A model generated the notes under the pieces. That model worked only from the letters and a program-made list of their open reading frames with translations. It was not told where the DNA came from and did not search any database. A stretch of 64,000 nucleotides of DNA from Allorhodopirellula heiligendammensis (GTDB lineage Bacteria; Planctomycetota; Planctomycetia; Pirellulales; Pirellulaceae). The translations under genes and the position numbers were made by a program. Below, in pieces: positions 1-8,695 of this stretch. The first letter of the stretch is position 1, and every line of letters begins with the position of its first letter. Location: the NCBI RefSeq assembly GCF_007860105.1, contig NZ_SJPU01000003.1:806001-870000 (forward strand). The letters run 5' to 3'.

Positions 1-1
1 C

Positions 2-130
2 GCGTTGGCGAAGGAAGCCTTCAAAACCGGTCAGACGATCCGTGAACTCTGTGAGGAGAAAAACCTCCTGCCCGCTGACCAGCTCAAGGATGCTCTTGAT
101 CCTTGGAAAATGACGGAACCGCAAGCGTAG
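2..130 (+). CDS. fumC: Fumarate hydratase class II (C-terminal end only)
   Basis: Only the last 42 codons lie in the window; the gene starts upstream. The frame ends in DALDPWKMTEPQA and a TAG at 128-130. A helix of the type AKEAFKTGQTIRELC followed by LDPxxMT is what the small C-terminal domain of class II fumarases looks like, so fumarase is the best reading. This enzyme interconverts fumarate and malate in the TCA cycle. Other fumarase/aspartase superfamily members such as aspartate ammonia-lyase share this tail, and the catalytic parts are not visible, so the assignment is tentative. It converges on the minus-strand cobA-hemD gene. Confidence 0.6.
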   Translation, partial: ALAKEAFKTGQTIRELCEEKNLLPADQLKDALDPWKMTEPQA

Positions 131-325
131 CGACTGCGTGTTTTCAATGTGATTGTTGAATACGACGGCGTTGCTGTGAGTTTCATCCTTCGCCGCGTCG
201 ATCAGCAGGATCGGTTGCTCGTCCGCTGCGTTGAGCAGTGCGTCGGGCAGTTCGGATTTGCCGGACAGTTCATCCATGTATCGCTGCGGGAGCTCTGGTA
301 GAGTTCCGGGTCTCGGATGGTGGTC

Positions 326-344
326 GGAGTCTCGGAGAGACTCC
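326..344. terminator. Perfect 8-bp hairpin between convergent genes
   Basis: GGAGTCTC (326-333), a 3-nt spacer and GAGACTCC (337-344) form a perfect inverted repeat just after the stop of the minus-strand cobA-hemD gene and about 200 bp beyond the end of the fumarase gene. It could act as a terminator in either direction, but there is no clean T-tract on either side. The rest of 131-345 shows no convincing gene. Confidence 0.5.
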
Positions 345-345
345 G

Positions 346-1875
346 CTACTCATGGGCTGCGATGGCGTCGGCGAGGGCTTGCATGGTTGCCGTGGGAGCG
401 ATCGCATCGACACGGCGGTGATATCGGCGGAGTACCTCGGCGGTGATCGGACTGATCGCCGCGAAGCGACATTTCTCCAGATCGTCCCCATAGAGTCGCT
501 CCAGGTTTTCGGCGGTTGCGCTGCTCGTGACGGTGACCCAGTCGATCTCGCCGCGGCGTAGCATGGCAGCGATGTCCGGATTCGCGGCTGCGGCATCCGT
601 GTTTTGGTACGCGACGACTTCGGCGACGTCAGCGCCAGCGGACCGCAAACCAACAGGCAATGCGTGGCTGCCGCGACTGGCCCGAATGATTAGTACGCGT
701 TCGTTTCGGACACTCTCGCCGAGTTCCGCGATCAGACCATCGGCATCGAATTGTGGGGGAATCGTATCGGCGACCAGGTGATACTTACTCAGAGCAGCCG
801 CTGTTGCGTTGCCAACGGCGGCAATCCGCAGGCCGGCAAGAGAGCGTAGATCTCGGCCGCATTCGAGAATGCGATCCATGAAATATCGCACTCCGTTGGC
901 ACTGGCAAAAACGATGGTTTGGAAGGTAGGTAGCCGATCGATAGCACCGTCGACGTCCGACCAATCCTGGGGTGCACTCACCTCGATAACGCTGTGGCGA
1001 ACCACACTGGCGCCCAGTTCCTCGAGGGGGCGAGCGAGTTCATCGGCTTGGTCGGCCGGGCGCGTCACGAGCACGCGTTGGCCATGGAGTGGTCGGCGGC
1101 GGAACCAGTCCATCGTTTCGGCCAGTCGCGTCACTTCGCCCACAATGGTAATCACCGGCGGCCGGAATCGGCTGGCGGGTGTCAGTTGCTCCACCACCTC
1201 GTCGAGCCGACAGGAGATCTGTTGCTGGTCCGGTAGGCTGCATCGGCGCACCAATGCGCACGGCGTTTCTGGCGGTTTTCCTGCGTCGAGCAGTGCCTGC
1301 GTCCATGTCTGTGCGGTTGTCACGCCCATGTAAATCACCAGCGTGCCCGGGAAAGCCGCCAGAGCAGCCCAATCCAGAGCAGATTTGGACTTGCCTGGCT
1401 CCTCGTGCCCGGTCACCAAGGCGACTGCGGATGCGATTCCGCGATGGGTGATGGGGATGCCTGCATAGGATCCTGCCGCCAACGCGGCGGTGATCCCGGG
1501 CACAATCTCGTAACGTATTTTTGCGGCGACGAGCGCGTCGACCTCTTCGCTGGTCCGTGCAAATACCGCCGGATCGCCTCCCTTGAGCCTCACCACGCAC
1601 TTGCCCTCAGAGGCATGACGGAGTGTTTCGGCAATGATCTCGGGTTGGGTCCAGATTCGAGTTTGCCCATGCTTGCCAACACAAATGCACTCAGCTTGAG
1701 GTGCATGGGCCAACATGTCGGCATTGGTGAGCCCATCGTAGAGCACCACGTCGCAGCGGCGCAGCCAGTGTTCGCCGCGGAGGGTCAGCAATTCAGGGTG
1801 GCCGGGCCCCGCCCCCACCAGAGCGACGAATCCGGGAGCGGTGTGGGCGATGGGATTTTTCTGAGGTGAGATCAC
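346..1875 (-). CDS. cobA-hemD: Uroporphyrinogen-III C-methyltransferase / uroporphyrinogen-III synthase fusion
   Basis: This is a two-domain tetrapyrrole enzyme. From the GTG at 1875, residues about 14-255 form a SUMT (CobA/CysG-type) methyltransferase with the nucleotide-binding signature LVGAGPGHPELLTLRG, the VRLKGGDPAVFAR motif and VPGITAALAAGSYAGIP. Residues about 270-505 form a HemD-type uroporphyrinogen-III synthase beginning GQRVLVTRPADQADEL. The two domains make uroporphyrinogen III from hydroxymethylbilane and methylate it at C2 and C7 toward precorrin-2 (siroheme or cobalamin). The frame is open upstream to an ATG at 2004, which would add 43 residues of Arg/Pro-rich sequence without resemblance to SUMT, so the later start is preferred. 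No clear ribosome-binding site is seen at either start. CobA-HemD fusions are known in several phyla. Confidence 0.93.
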   Translation of the reverse strand: MISPQKNPIAHTAPGFVALVGAGPGHPELLTLRGEHWLRRCDVVLYDGLTNADMLAHAPQAECICVGKHGQTRIWTQPEIIAETLRHASEGKCVVRLKGGDPAVFARTSEEVDALVAAKIRYEIVPGITAALAAGSYAGIPITHRGIASAVALVTGHEEPGKSKSALDWAALAAFPGTLVIYMGVTTAQTWTQALLDAGKPPETPCALVRRCSLPDQQQISCRLDEVVEQLTPASRFRPPVITIVGEVTRLAETMDWFRRRPLHGQRVLVTRPADQADELARPLEELGASVVRHSVIEVSAPQDWSDVDGAIDRLPTFQTIVFASANGVRYFMDRILECGRDLRSLAGLRIAAVGNATAAALSKYHLVADTIPPQFDADGLIAELGESVRNERVLIIRASRGSHALPVGLRSAGADVAEVVAYQNTDAAAANPDIAAMLRRGEIDWVTVTSSATAENLERLYGDDLEKCRFAAISPITAEVLRRYHRRVDAIAPTATMQALADAIAAHE

Positions 1876-2231
1876 GAAAGGTGGTTTCCAGACATAGGTT
1901 TTCCAAAATATCGGGGGAGCGGGCGGGCGACGTGCGAACCCTACACAGCAGGTAGGTCGCTTTGACCGTCCCCCGGGCTGTGTTGCGGGCGAGTATTCGC
2001 ACATTCAGACCGATTCCGCCATGCACGCAGCGCCGAGGGGAGCGGGGACGATGCATTCATCACTCCTTCCGGTGGCACCGATTATGGAAGTTTTGCTTGG
2101 ATCTGGACAGCCGCCCGTCCGATGGGCATAATACGCCGCTTGCCAATTCACTCGCAGGCGGACGCCCGCCGCGAAATCAACATTTTCTGTAGTCTCCAAC
2201 GGGGCGGCGCGCGATTGCCGCTGCCAAACAC

Positions 2232-2504
2232 ATGCCAAATACCCAGAGCGCCAAGAAACGACTCCGTCAAAGCGAAGTCCGCCGTCTCCGAAATCGCGGC
2301 GTCCGCAGTAACATGCGTGGCGCTGTCCGCCGTGTCCGCGAAGCAGTTGCTGCTGGCGAGCACGAAAAGGCTCAGAGCGAGTTTCGGTTGGCGTGCAAAA
2401 AGCTCGACCAAGCTGCGGCTCGTAATGTCATCCACCGCAACGCCGCCGCTCGGACCAAGAGCCGACTCGCTGCAGCGGTGAAAAAGGTCGCACAAGCCGC
2501 CTAA
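2232..2504 (+). CDS. rpsT: 30S ribosomal protein S20
   Basis: A 90-residue, strongly basic protein starting MPNTQSAKKRLRQSEVRRLR, with the family pattern of an N-terminal helical hairpin and the NRGVRSNMRG and KKLDQAAARNVIHRNAAAR segments. S20 binds 16S rRNA in the body of the small subunit as an early-assembly protein. The length matches the family (about 85-90 residues). It stands alone between the divergent cobA-hemD gene and ispD. The 2005-2231 region should contain its promoter; I could not place one with confidence. Confidence 0.95.
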   Translation: MPNTQSAKKRLRQSEVRRLRNRGVRSNMRGAVRRVREAVAAGEHEKAQSEFRLACKKLDQAAARNVIHRNAAARTKSRLAAAVKKVAQAA

Positions 2505-2599
2505 TTGGCCCACCGATTTCGTTGATCTCCGCCATCGGTAGCTTGGAACACCGTCCCGAGCGTGCCCAATCGCAGATCAGCTCAATGTGGTGGTATCTC

Positions 2600-2621
2600 G
2601 GACGGGAGAACGCTCCCATCC
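2600..2621. repeat. Short intergenic hairpin (GGGAG-AACG-CTCCC)
   Basis: The core stem is 2604-2608 with 2613-2617, loop AACG. After one mismatch, three more pairs extend it to 2600-2621. It lies between rpsT and ispD, inside the N-terminal extension of the longest ispD reading frame, which is one reason to start ispD downstream. Similar GGGA/TCCC hairpins occur at 5144-5157 and 12365-12384. Confidence 0.5.
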
Positions 2622-2658
2622 TACGGTCGCATCTCGGGAACCAGTGAAAACGAGCGAC

Positions 2659-3372
2659 ATGACATCACTCCCGGTCGCGAGCGTTGCTGTCGTCTTGCCC
2701 GCCGCTGGCAGCGGCCAGCGATTTGGTGATCACGCCAATAAACTCTTTGCTCATTTGGACGGGCGTCCGCTCTGGACGCATGCCGCCGAAACGCTGCTGC
2801 GCCGAGTTGAGGTGAACCTCATCTGGCTGGTCGTGTCCCCACAGGATCACGATCGTTTTGCGGATCAGGTATCGAGTTTGTCGCAGCCCGACAGGGTTCG
2901 GCTTGTTATTGGCGGTGCCCAACGCAGCGACAGCGTTGCTGCGGCGCTCGCGGAAATCAATCGCTCCAGTAGTGAAGCGACTCGTTGGATAGCGATCCAT
3001 GACGCCGCTCGCCCGTTGCTGAAGGACTCCGACGTATCGGCCGTGTTCGAGTGTGCGGCGCAGACGGGTGCGGCGATCTTGGCCACGCCCGTGACCGGAA
3101 CACTCAAGCGTGGCTCTGGCGACAATTCCGCTTGCCAGACCATCGATCGCAGAGGAGTATGGGTAGCCCAGACACCGCAGGTGTTTGCCGTCGACGTTGT
3201 GAGTCAAGCATATGCTCGCCATCGGGGCCGGCCTGCGACGGACGACGCGGAGTTGGTCGAGCGAACAGGTCATCCCGTTTCGCTAATCAGCGGCGCTGCA
3301 GACAATCTAAAAATCACTTATCCCGAAGACTTGGCGGTCGCCGCAGCATTGATGCAAACCCGGTTATCGTAA
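2659..3372 (+). CDS. ispD: 2-C-methyl-D-erythritol 4-phosphate cytidylyltransferase
   Basis: IspD catalyses the third step of the MEP isoprenoid pathway, joining CTP and methylerythritol phosphate to give CDP-methylerythritol. The protein shows the nucleotidyltransferase signature VVLPAAGSGQRFG followed by the lysine of ANKLF (residue 28), the IHDAARPLL motif, WVAQTPQVF, and the C-terminal TDDAELVE and NLKITYPEDLAVA segments. The length of about 237 residues is normal. The frame is open up to 2587, but that extension overlaps an intergenic hairpin and has no family resemblance, so the ATG at 2659 is used. It is followed by tyrS 75 bp downstream. Confidence 0.93.
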   Translation: MTSLPVASVAVVLPAAGSGQRFGDHANKLFAHLDGRPLWTHAAETLLRRVEVNLIWLVVSPQDHDRFADQVSSLSQPDRVRLVIGGAQRSDSVAAALAEINRSSSEATRWIAIHDAARPLLKDSDVSAVFECAAQTGAAILATPVTGTLKRGSGDNSACQTIDRRGVWVAQTPQVFAVDVVSQAYARHRGRPATDDAELVERTGHPVSLISGAADNLKITYPEDLAVAAALMQTRLS

Positions 3373-3447
3373 TTCCCCACTGACGCAACGGGGTATCGTT
3401 CTTGCCGCCCGAAGTTATCCGAATCAACAACACAAAAACTAATTAGC

Positions 3448-4836
3448 ATGACGCAGTCGAACTCCGAAGCGGTCGCCGAGACATCAGCGGGAACGTCCTC
3501 AACTGAAAACCTGCTTGAGGAACTGCGGTGGCGTGGCTTGATCCACCAGACCACCGATGAAGATGGACTTGGCAAACTACTAGCTTCGGGGCCGCAAAGT
3601 ATCTACATCGGTTTTGATCCGACCGCCTCGAGTCTGCACGTGGGTGGGTTGATGCAGTTGATGATGCTGCGTCGGTTCCAGCGAGCGGGGCATCGCCCGA
3701 TCGCATTGGTCGGAGGTGCCACAGGGATGATCGGCGACCCGAGTGGCAAGAGTGAAGAACGCAATTTGCTCTCTGCGGAACAGTTGCAATGCAATGTCGA
3801 CGGGGTCGCTGCACAAATGCGGCGCTTCCTGGACTTCGCGGGCGAGGCGGGGTTCAGCGGCCAGAATGGCGCGCTGTTGTTAAACAATTTTGATTGGATG
3901 AAGGGCTACTCGTACCTCGAATTTCTGCGGGATGTTGGTAAGAACTTCCCCATCGGCACGATGATGGGCAAAGAATCGGTGCGGAGCCGTATCAATAGCG
4001 ATGCGGGATTAAGCTACACCGAATTCAGCTACATGTTGTTGCAGGCGTATGACTTTGTGCATTTATCGCGGACTCATGGCTGCCGTATCCAGGCCGGCGG
4101 TAGCGACCAGTGGGGCAACATTACTGCTGGCATTGATCTGGGTCGGCGGATGACAGGTGACCAGCTCTTTGGGCTGACCGCACCGCTGCTGACGACCAGC
4201 GATGGCAAAAAAATGGGTAAGACTGAGAAGGGTGCGATTTGGTTGGATGCGGATCGCACCAGCCCCTATGCGTTCTACCAGTACTGGGTCCATGTCAACG
4301 ACGAAGATGTGATGCGATGCATCGCTTACCTGACCGAGATCGATAAAGATGAGTACGACGAGTTAGCTGAGCGAACCGACAAGGCAGCTGGAGAACGGGC
4401 GGCTCAAAAACGCTTGGCCCAGTGGATGACCGAGTTGGTGCATGGCAGTGAGGGTCTGCAGTCGGCCGAGCGAGCGACGACCATTCTCTTCGGCGGTGAC
4501 ATTGGAAATACGCCCGATGCGGAACTGCAGGAAATCTTTGCTGATGTGCCCAGTTGTGATGTCACGACGGAGCAGATTGCCGGTGATGGATTGTGGATCA
4601 TCGAGGCGTTGCAGCTGGCTGGGCTATGCTCGAGCGGCGGAGACGCACGTCGTAGCGTCAAGGAAAACAGCATCTCGCTCAATAGCGTTCGCGTTGGAGA
4701 TGAACAGAAGCGGATCTCACGCGAAGATTTTGCGGGGCGAAGTGTCGTTGTGCTGCGTCGTGGGAAGCGAAAATATGCACTGTTAAAACTCATGCCCGAT
4801 GCATCCTTAGGTGAAAAAAATGCGAACGCAACTTGA
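3448..4836 (+). CDS. tyrS: Tyrosyl-tRNA synthetase
   Basis: A class I aminoacyl-tRNA synthetase that charges tRNA-Tyr. Visible elements are the N-terminal helix LLEELRWRGLIHQTT, the nucleotide-binding start IYIGFDPTASSLHVG (HVGG at residues 64-67 in place of HIGH), QAGGSDQWGNITAGIDLGRR in the tyrosine pocket, and the signature loop GKKMGKTEKGAIWLD (KMGKT for KMSKS). The last ~80 residues (ISLNSVRVGDEQKRISREDF) are an S4-like RNA-binding domain. At 462 residues it is slightly longer than usual because of a ~20-residue Ser/Thr-rich N-terminus. Its 3' end overlaps the DUF4404 gene. Confidence 0.96.
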   Translation: MTQSNSEAVAETSAGTSSTENLLEELRWRGLIHQTTDEDGLGKLLASGPQSIYIGFDPTASSLHVGGLMQLMMLRRFQRAGHRPIALVGGATGMIGDPSGKSEERNLLSAEQLQCNVDGVAAQMRRFLDFAGEAGFSGQNGALLLNNFDWMKGYSYLEFLRDVGKNFPIGTMMGKESVRSRINSDAGLSYTEFSYMLLQAYDFVHLSRTHGCRIQAGGSDQWGNITAGIDLGRRMTGDQLFGLTAPLLTTSDGKKMGKTEKGAIWLDADRTSPYAFYQYWVHVNDEDVMRCIAYLTEIDKDEYDELAERTDKAAGERAAQKRLAQWMTELVHGSEGLQSAERATTILFGGDIGNTPDAELQEIFADVPSCDVTTEQIAGDGLWIIEALQLAGLCSSGGDARRSVKENSISLNSVRVGDEQKRISREDFAGRSVVVLRRGKRKYALLKLMPDASLGEKNANAT

Positions 4837-5077
4837 AGAAACGCTCCAGCAGCTCCGCGCTCAGCTTGCTGGTCTCGAAAGCTTAGCTCCCGAGCAGCGG
4901 CGGCAACTGCAGACGACCGTTGATGAAATCGAGCATAGTCTCGACGAGCAAGATGTCAGTTCCCACTCGATTGCTACTCGATTGAGCGATGCCACTGCGG
5001 AGTTCCAGGAGTCGCATCCATCGTTGACCAATAGTGTCGGGCGCATAGCGGACATGCTCGCGCAAATGGGAATCTGA
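4820..5077 (+). CDS. DUF4404 family small helical protein
   Basis: An 85-residue, acidic, largely helical protein. The C-terminal pattern FQESHPSLTNSVGRIADMLAQMGI is characteristic of DUF4404, whose function is unknown. The ATG at 4820 is preferred over a GTG at 4811 in the same frame because an AGGTGA ribosome-binding site (4809-4814) is correctly spaced for it. Either way the gene overlaps the end of tyrS, so it is probably translated in coupling with it. Heptad-like leucines in LEETLQQLRAQLAGLE suggest a coiled coil. Confidence 0.8.
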   Translation: MRTQLEETLQQLRAQLAGLESLAPEQRRQLQTTVDEIEHSLDEQDVSSHSIATRLSDATAEFQESHPSLTNSVGRIADMLAQMGI

Positions 5078-5110
5078 ATTTCCTGGCGATCGGTTGCTCG
5101 GTGACTCCTG

Positions 5111-5157
5111 CCACCGCCTTTCATAGCGGTGGGTGGTCGGTGGGGGACGCTCGTCCC
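5111..5157. terminator. Tandem hairpins after the tyrS-DUF4404 unit
   Basis: CCACCGC (5111-5117) pairs with GCGGTGG (5126-5132) around an 8-nt loop. A second stem follows, GGGAC (5144-5148) with GTCCC (5153-5157), loop GCTC. They sit 34 bp after the DUF4404 stop and before the GntR gene, so a termination or transcript-end role is plausible. There is no T-tract. The second stem resembles hairpins at 2600-2621 and 12365-12384. Confidence 0.5.
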
Positions 5158-5220
5158 ACGCTAATCCACCCCATGTTGATACGCAGAGCGTCGAGTACAA
5201 TCAGTCGCACTCCGATCCAG

Positions 5221-5997
5221 ATGGGTGCATCACAGGATGCGAAACGCAACGAAGTATCTGCTAGAACGAGAGAGCCCGTGGGCCAAGAGATTCATTCCAT
5301 TCGTGCGTATCAGTATCTGCGCAACCGATTGATTTCGGGAGATTTTGAACCAGGAACTCGGTTGCTCTATGGGCCCATCGGAAAGGAACTCGGTGTCAGT
5401 GCAACGCCCGTGCGTGAGGCTGCCGGGCGACTGGCTAATGAAGGATTGGTCGATCTCGTTCCTCAAATCGGTGCCGTGGTCCGTACGATTGGACGCGCCG
5501 AACTGATTGAGATTTACGAGGTGCGCGAGATTATCGAACCTGGTGCAGCGGCGATTGCTGCTCGCAAGGCGACCGCGGACCAAATCGCGAGCATCGAAGC
5601 GGAGCTCACGAAAATGTACGCCGCGGCCGCTGATCAGGAGCGTTCAGGGACTGACGTTGCGGGGCGTGAAATCAAGCGGGAGTTTGACCGTGCCGATTTA
5701 TCGTTTCATATGCGATCTCTCGAGGCGACAGGCAACCGCGCGATCGTGCAAACGGCCACGCACTCACATGCCTTGATCCGCGTATTTGGAATTCGGAAGA
5801 ATATTCACGACGCCGACTCAATGAAATTGACTTGCGCTCAACATCAAGCGATCTTGGATGCCATCGCCAGCCATGATGCGGACGCGGCAGCGGCGGCCGC
5901 GCTCGAGCACATCCAATACGGGCTGATGCTGTATCTGAAATTGATGGAACAGCTCGGTATGGAATCTGATATTGGCCAGGCATCCGAGGTCGAGTGA
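5221..5997 (+). CDS. GntR-family transcriptional regulator with FCD domain
   Basis: The N-terminal winged helix-turn-helix reads AYQYLRNRLISGDFEPGTRL, then IGKELGVSATPVREAAGRLANEGLV, the classic GntR DNA-binding signature. It is followed by VVRTIGRAELIEIYEVREIIEPGAA, the start of an FCD (FadR C-terminal) ligand-binding domain, and helices ending with HQAILDAIASHDADAAAAAALEH, also typical. FCD regulators usually respond to organic acids; the ligand cannot be told here. The ATG at 5221 gives 258 residues, normal for the family; upstream in-frame starts (5173 ATG, 5101 GTG) would run through the intergenic hairpins. Only 3 bp separate it from the cyclase gene, so the two are probably cotranscribed. 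Confidence 0.88.
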   Translation: MGASQDAKRNEVSARTREPVGQEIHSIRAYQYLRNRLISGDFEPGTRLLYGPIGKELGVSATPVREAAGRLANEGLVDLVPQIGAVVRTIGRAELIEIYEVREIIEPGAAAIAARKATADQIASIEAELTKMYAAAADQERSGTDVAGREIKREFDRADLSFHMRSLEATGNRAIVQTATHSHALIRVFGIRKNIHDADSMKLTCAQHQAILDAIASHDADAAAAAALEHIQYGLMLYLKLMEQLGMESDIGQASEVE

Positions 5998-6000
5998 TTC

Positions 6001-8166
6001 ATGCCTGACCTCATCGCGCAAGGGGCTGTCGAATCCCAGGGAACCACGCCCGGCTCAGGCCGTTGGCGACGCGGGTTGCCGGAGATCGCCGCTGGTCGCG
6101 ACGTGTTGCTCGGACGTCAGCCGCAGTCGTCTCCACCGCCGGAGCGGTCATCTTTGCTGGGCGGTCCCGCCCATGTCGATGTGCGTGCGGCCACAGCGCC
6201 GGGACAGCGTCAGAAACGCCATGTTGCCGCGATCCCATGGGCGGTTCCTTGGGACAGTTCCATCTCGCGGCACCATGCGATCCTGACACCACTGAGTGGT
6301 GATCGATTGCAGGTCGAGCGTGATCCGCGTGCCCGCAACCCGATCTTCTACCGCGGTAAGCCACGCGATCAGTTTGTCCTCGTTCCCGGCGAGCACTTTG
6401 TGATTGGGAAGACCACCTTCACACTCGCTCGCCGTCCAGGGTTTTCTGTCGAACCGAACCGAGACTCCCGGCCTGCTGAGCTTGCAGGAGGTCCCGCAAT
6501 TTCTGATTCATCCACTTCACCGACGCCTGACTACATGGTCGGATCCGACAGCGGTGAGGTGACGGAAATGGCGTTTGCTGAGTCGGCTCTCCGACAGAAG
6601 AACTTTTATGATTCGCAGGCCCGCATCGAACTGTTAGCTCGACTGCCTGATCTGGTTGCAGGAAGTGTCAGTGACGATGAGCTATTTGCTCGGGTCACCG
6701 ATGTTTTGCTGCGGGCGACTCCCTCTGCATCGGCTGTCGCAATTGTGCGAGCAAATGTCCGCGACCCAGATTTGCAAGCATCTGAGTCGATGTCGGACGC
6801 ATCTGCCATGCAGATCCTGCACTACGATGTTCGTGACAATCAGTCGAACTCGCACGACGTGAGCACGAAGTTGGTCAACGCTACGCTGCGCCGCCGTGAT
6901 AGCGTCCTGCATCTCTGGGAGACGTTGCCCTCGCGGCCGTCCGCCGGCCAGCACGGGGCGGAGGCTGAGGTTCCTGAGTACACCGTGAACGAGAACGTTG
7001 ATTGGGCGTTTTGTGTTCCCCTGCGGAGCGAGGCGTGCCGTGGTTGGGTGCTCTACGTGACCGGCAGCCGAGCGGGCGTGATGGCGGCCGGGACCCGCAT
7101 GTCGGGAAGTTCGGCGAGCGATGCGAGAACGCTTGTCGATCGACTGAGTGACGACGTCAAATTCGCTGAAGTCGTCGGCTCGCTGGTGTCGGGAATCCGT
7201 CAGGCCAATCAGTTTCAGCAACGGCATGCGGCGATGCGCCGATTCTTTGCGCCGGTCGTACTCGATGCGATCGCTGGCACCGATTCAGAGAATTGGCTGC
7301 AGCCGCGTGAATGCAGTCTGTCGGTCATGTTTTGTGACCTGCGTGGGTTTTCTCTGACGTCCGAAATTCAGGGCGGCCAATTGCTCACGTTGCTCGAACA
7401 GGTCAGTGATGCTCTCGGCGTGATGACCAAGCACATCCTTAATACCGAAGGGGTCATCGGCGATTTTCACGGGGATGCTGCGATGGGGTTTTGGGGTTGG
7501 CCATTGCCCCTGCCACACGGCACCGATCCAATGATTGCTGCGAGCGCTGCGGCCGCTCAAGCAGCAGCCGATATTCGTCGCGATTATGCCAGAGGCGAGA
7601 CTGAGTTTCGCTGTGGAATTGGGATCGCATCGGGTCGCGCGGTCGCGGGAAGGATTGGCACGGTCGATCAAGTCAAGGTGACGGCGTTCGGCCCCGTGGT
7701 GAATCTGGCCAGCCGACTCGAAGGGCTGACGAAGGTGTTTGGTGTCGAGATCATTGTTGATCACCTCACGGCGAAACATTTGCGAGGTCCAGCGTCGGAG
7801 GCTCAGCCGATCGATTCGAGCGTTTTATCCGTAGCGGAGGGGCCTGGTGTGATCCATGGTAGCTCCGGTGCAGGGTTTCGGTTGCGAACACTCGGCCGGG
7901 TGCGTGCGGCAGGGACGCGGACACCCGTCGAGATCTATCAGCTGATTGTCCCGCTCGAAGGCCATCCACAGCTCAGCCAGGATGAACTGGAGCTATCGCG
8001 TGCCGCCTTTGCCGCATTCGGAGAGGGGCGGTGGGACGATGCCTATCAGCAGTTGCACGAATTGCCTGCGTGGGATCGACCGAAAGATGTGCTATTGCAA
8101 CGAATTCTAGAGCATCACCGCGTCGCACCACCAGGCTGGGATGGCGTGCTCGCTTTTGCGAAGTAG
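6001..8166 (+). CDS. FHA-domain class III nucleotidyl cyclase
   Basis: A 721-residue cytoplasmic signalling protein. Residues ~25-145 look like an FHA phosphopeptide-binding domain (VLLGRQP, SSISRHHAIL, FVIGKTTFTL). Residues ~190-410 look GAF-like. Residues ~435-610 form a class III cyclase domain: SVMFCDLRGFS carries metal-binding Asp446, GDFHGDAAMGFWG carries Asp492, and VVNLASRLEG carries Asn568 and Arg572. Where adenylate cyclases have DKFIGD with a substrate-selecting lysine, this protein has Asp488, so the product may not be cAMP. The C-terminal ~60 residues resemble a TPR-like helical segment. It follows the GntR gene by 3 bp. FHA-cyclase proteins are known from cyanobacteria and planctomycetes; activity is inferred. 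Confidence 0.9.
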   Translation: MPDLIAQGAVESQGTTPGSGRWRRGLPEIAAGRDVLLGRQPQSSPPPERSSLLGGPAHVDVRAATAPGQRQKRHVAAIPWAVPWDSSISRHHAILTPLSGDRLQVERDPRARNPIFYRGKPRDQFVLVPGEHFVIGKTTFTLARRPGFSVEPNRDSRPAELAGGPAISDSSTSPTPDYMVGSDSGEVTEMAFAESALRQKNFYDSQARIELLARLPDLVAGSVSDDELFARVTDVLLRATPSASAVAIVRANVRDPDLQASESMSDASAMQILHYDVRDNQSNSHDVSTKLVNATLRRRDSVLHLWETLPSRPSAGQHGAEAEVPEYTVNENVDWAFCVPLRSEACRGWVLYVTGSRAGVMAAGTRMSGSSASDARTLVDRLSDDVKFAEVVGSLVSGIRQANQFQQRHAAMRRFFAPVVLDAIAGTDSENWLQPRECSLSVMFCDLRGFSLTSEIQGGQLLTLLEQVSDALGVMTKHILNTEGVIGDFHGDAAMGFWGWPLPLPHGTDPMIAASAAAAQAAADIRRDYARGETEFRCGIGIASGRAVAGRIGTVDQVKVTAFGPVVNLASRLEGLTKVFGVEIIVDHLTAKHLRGPASEAQPIDSSVLSVAEGPGVIHGSSGAGFRLRTLGRVRAAGTRTPVEIYQLIVPLEGHPQLSQDELELSRAAFAAFGEGRWDDAYQQLHELPAWDRPKDVLLQRILEHHRVAPPGWDGVLAFAK

Positions 8167-8306
8167 CGAGTTCAAACGCGCCGACCGGCTACTGCGGTGA
8201 TTCACGCCACGTCAAACTGTTGGGTTGCCATGACTTGACGGGCTTCTCTGCGTCGCGGGGCACGTCCATGTTCTGAATCTCAACAGGCAAACGCAGGTTC
8301 ATAATA

Positions 8307-8340
8307 AAAGAGAGCGGAGACTCATGTCGCCGCTCTCTTT
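8307..8340. terminator. Bidirectional rho-independent terminator
   Basis: AAAGAGAGCGG (8307-8317) and CCGCTCTCTTT (8330-8340) form a perfect 11-bp stem with a 12-nt loop, A-rich on the left and T-rich on the right. It lies between the plus-strand cyclase gene and the minus-strand lipoprotein gene and can end transcription from both sides. Confidence 0.88.
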
Positions 8341-8436
8341 GTGTTCATGTTTTCGAACAGAGGATTGCACTCCGGCGTGGGTGCTGCGCTGGGGTGTGGT
8401 GTCAGCGCATTGGCTTACCCCGAACGACCCGTTTTG

Positions 8437-8631
8437 TTACGCACCGCTCGGTTTTACCGGCGTGCGCTCTTCTTCGAGTTGTTCAGGAGTCATGGTCGCC
8501 GGTGCGACTTTCTCCGTACTGTTGTCTGGGCCGCAACCGACCATTGGGACAATCAATCCGCCGACCAGCAGAAAGAGGGCGAGCGGGAGCGAGGTTGCGG
8601 GAGATGCGCTGCAGGTTGTCGTTATCTTCAT
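8437..8631 (-). CDS. Small secreted lipoprotein
   Basis: A 64-residue protein with a hydrophobic signal (LPLALFLLVGGLIVPMVGC) whose lipobox Cys is followed by GPDNSTEKV, so the mature part is only about 30 residues, acidic and Pro-rich (TPEQLEEERTPVKPSG). It lies 64 bp downstream of the DUF1559 gene on the same strand and ends just before the strong terminator at 8307-8340, so it is most likely the second gene of that transcript. Small lipoproteins beside DUF1559 genes are common in planctomycetes; the function is unknown. Confidence 0.75.
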   Translation of the reverse strand: MKITTTCSASPATSLPLALFLLVGGLIVPMVGCGPDNSTEKVAPATMTPEQLEEERTPVKPSGA

Positions 8632-8695
8632 TCAAAAAATGCTATGGTTGAAAGGAAGGTTGAAGAGGTGTGAGATTCCAATCGGAAAGACTGGA

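Noticed and set aside
1-277. Minus-strand frame open from an ATG near 277 off the left edge
   Set aside because: It runs antisense to the end of the fumarase gene, and I recognise no family in it. A third-position GC effect explains such frames.
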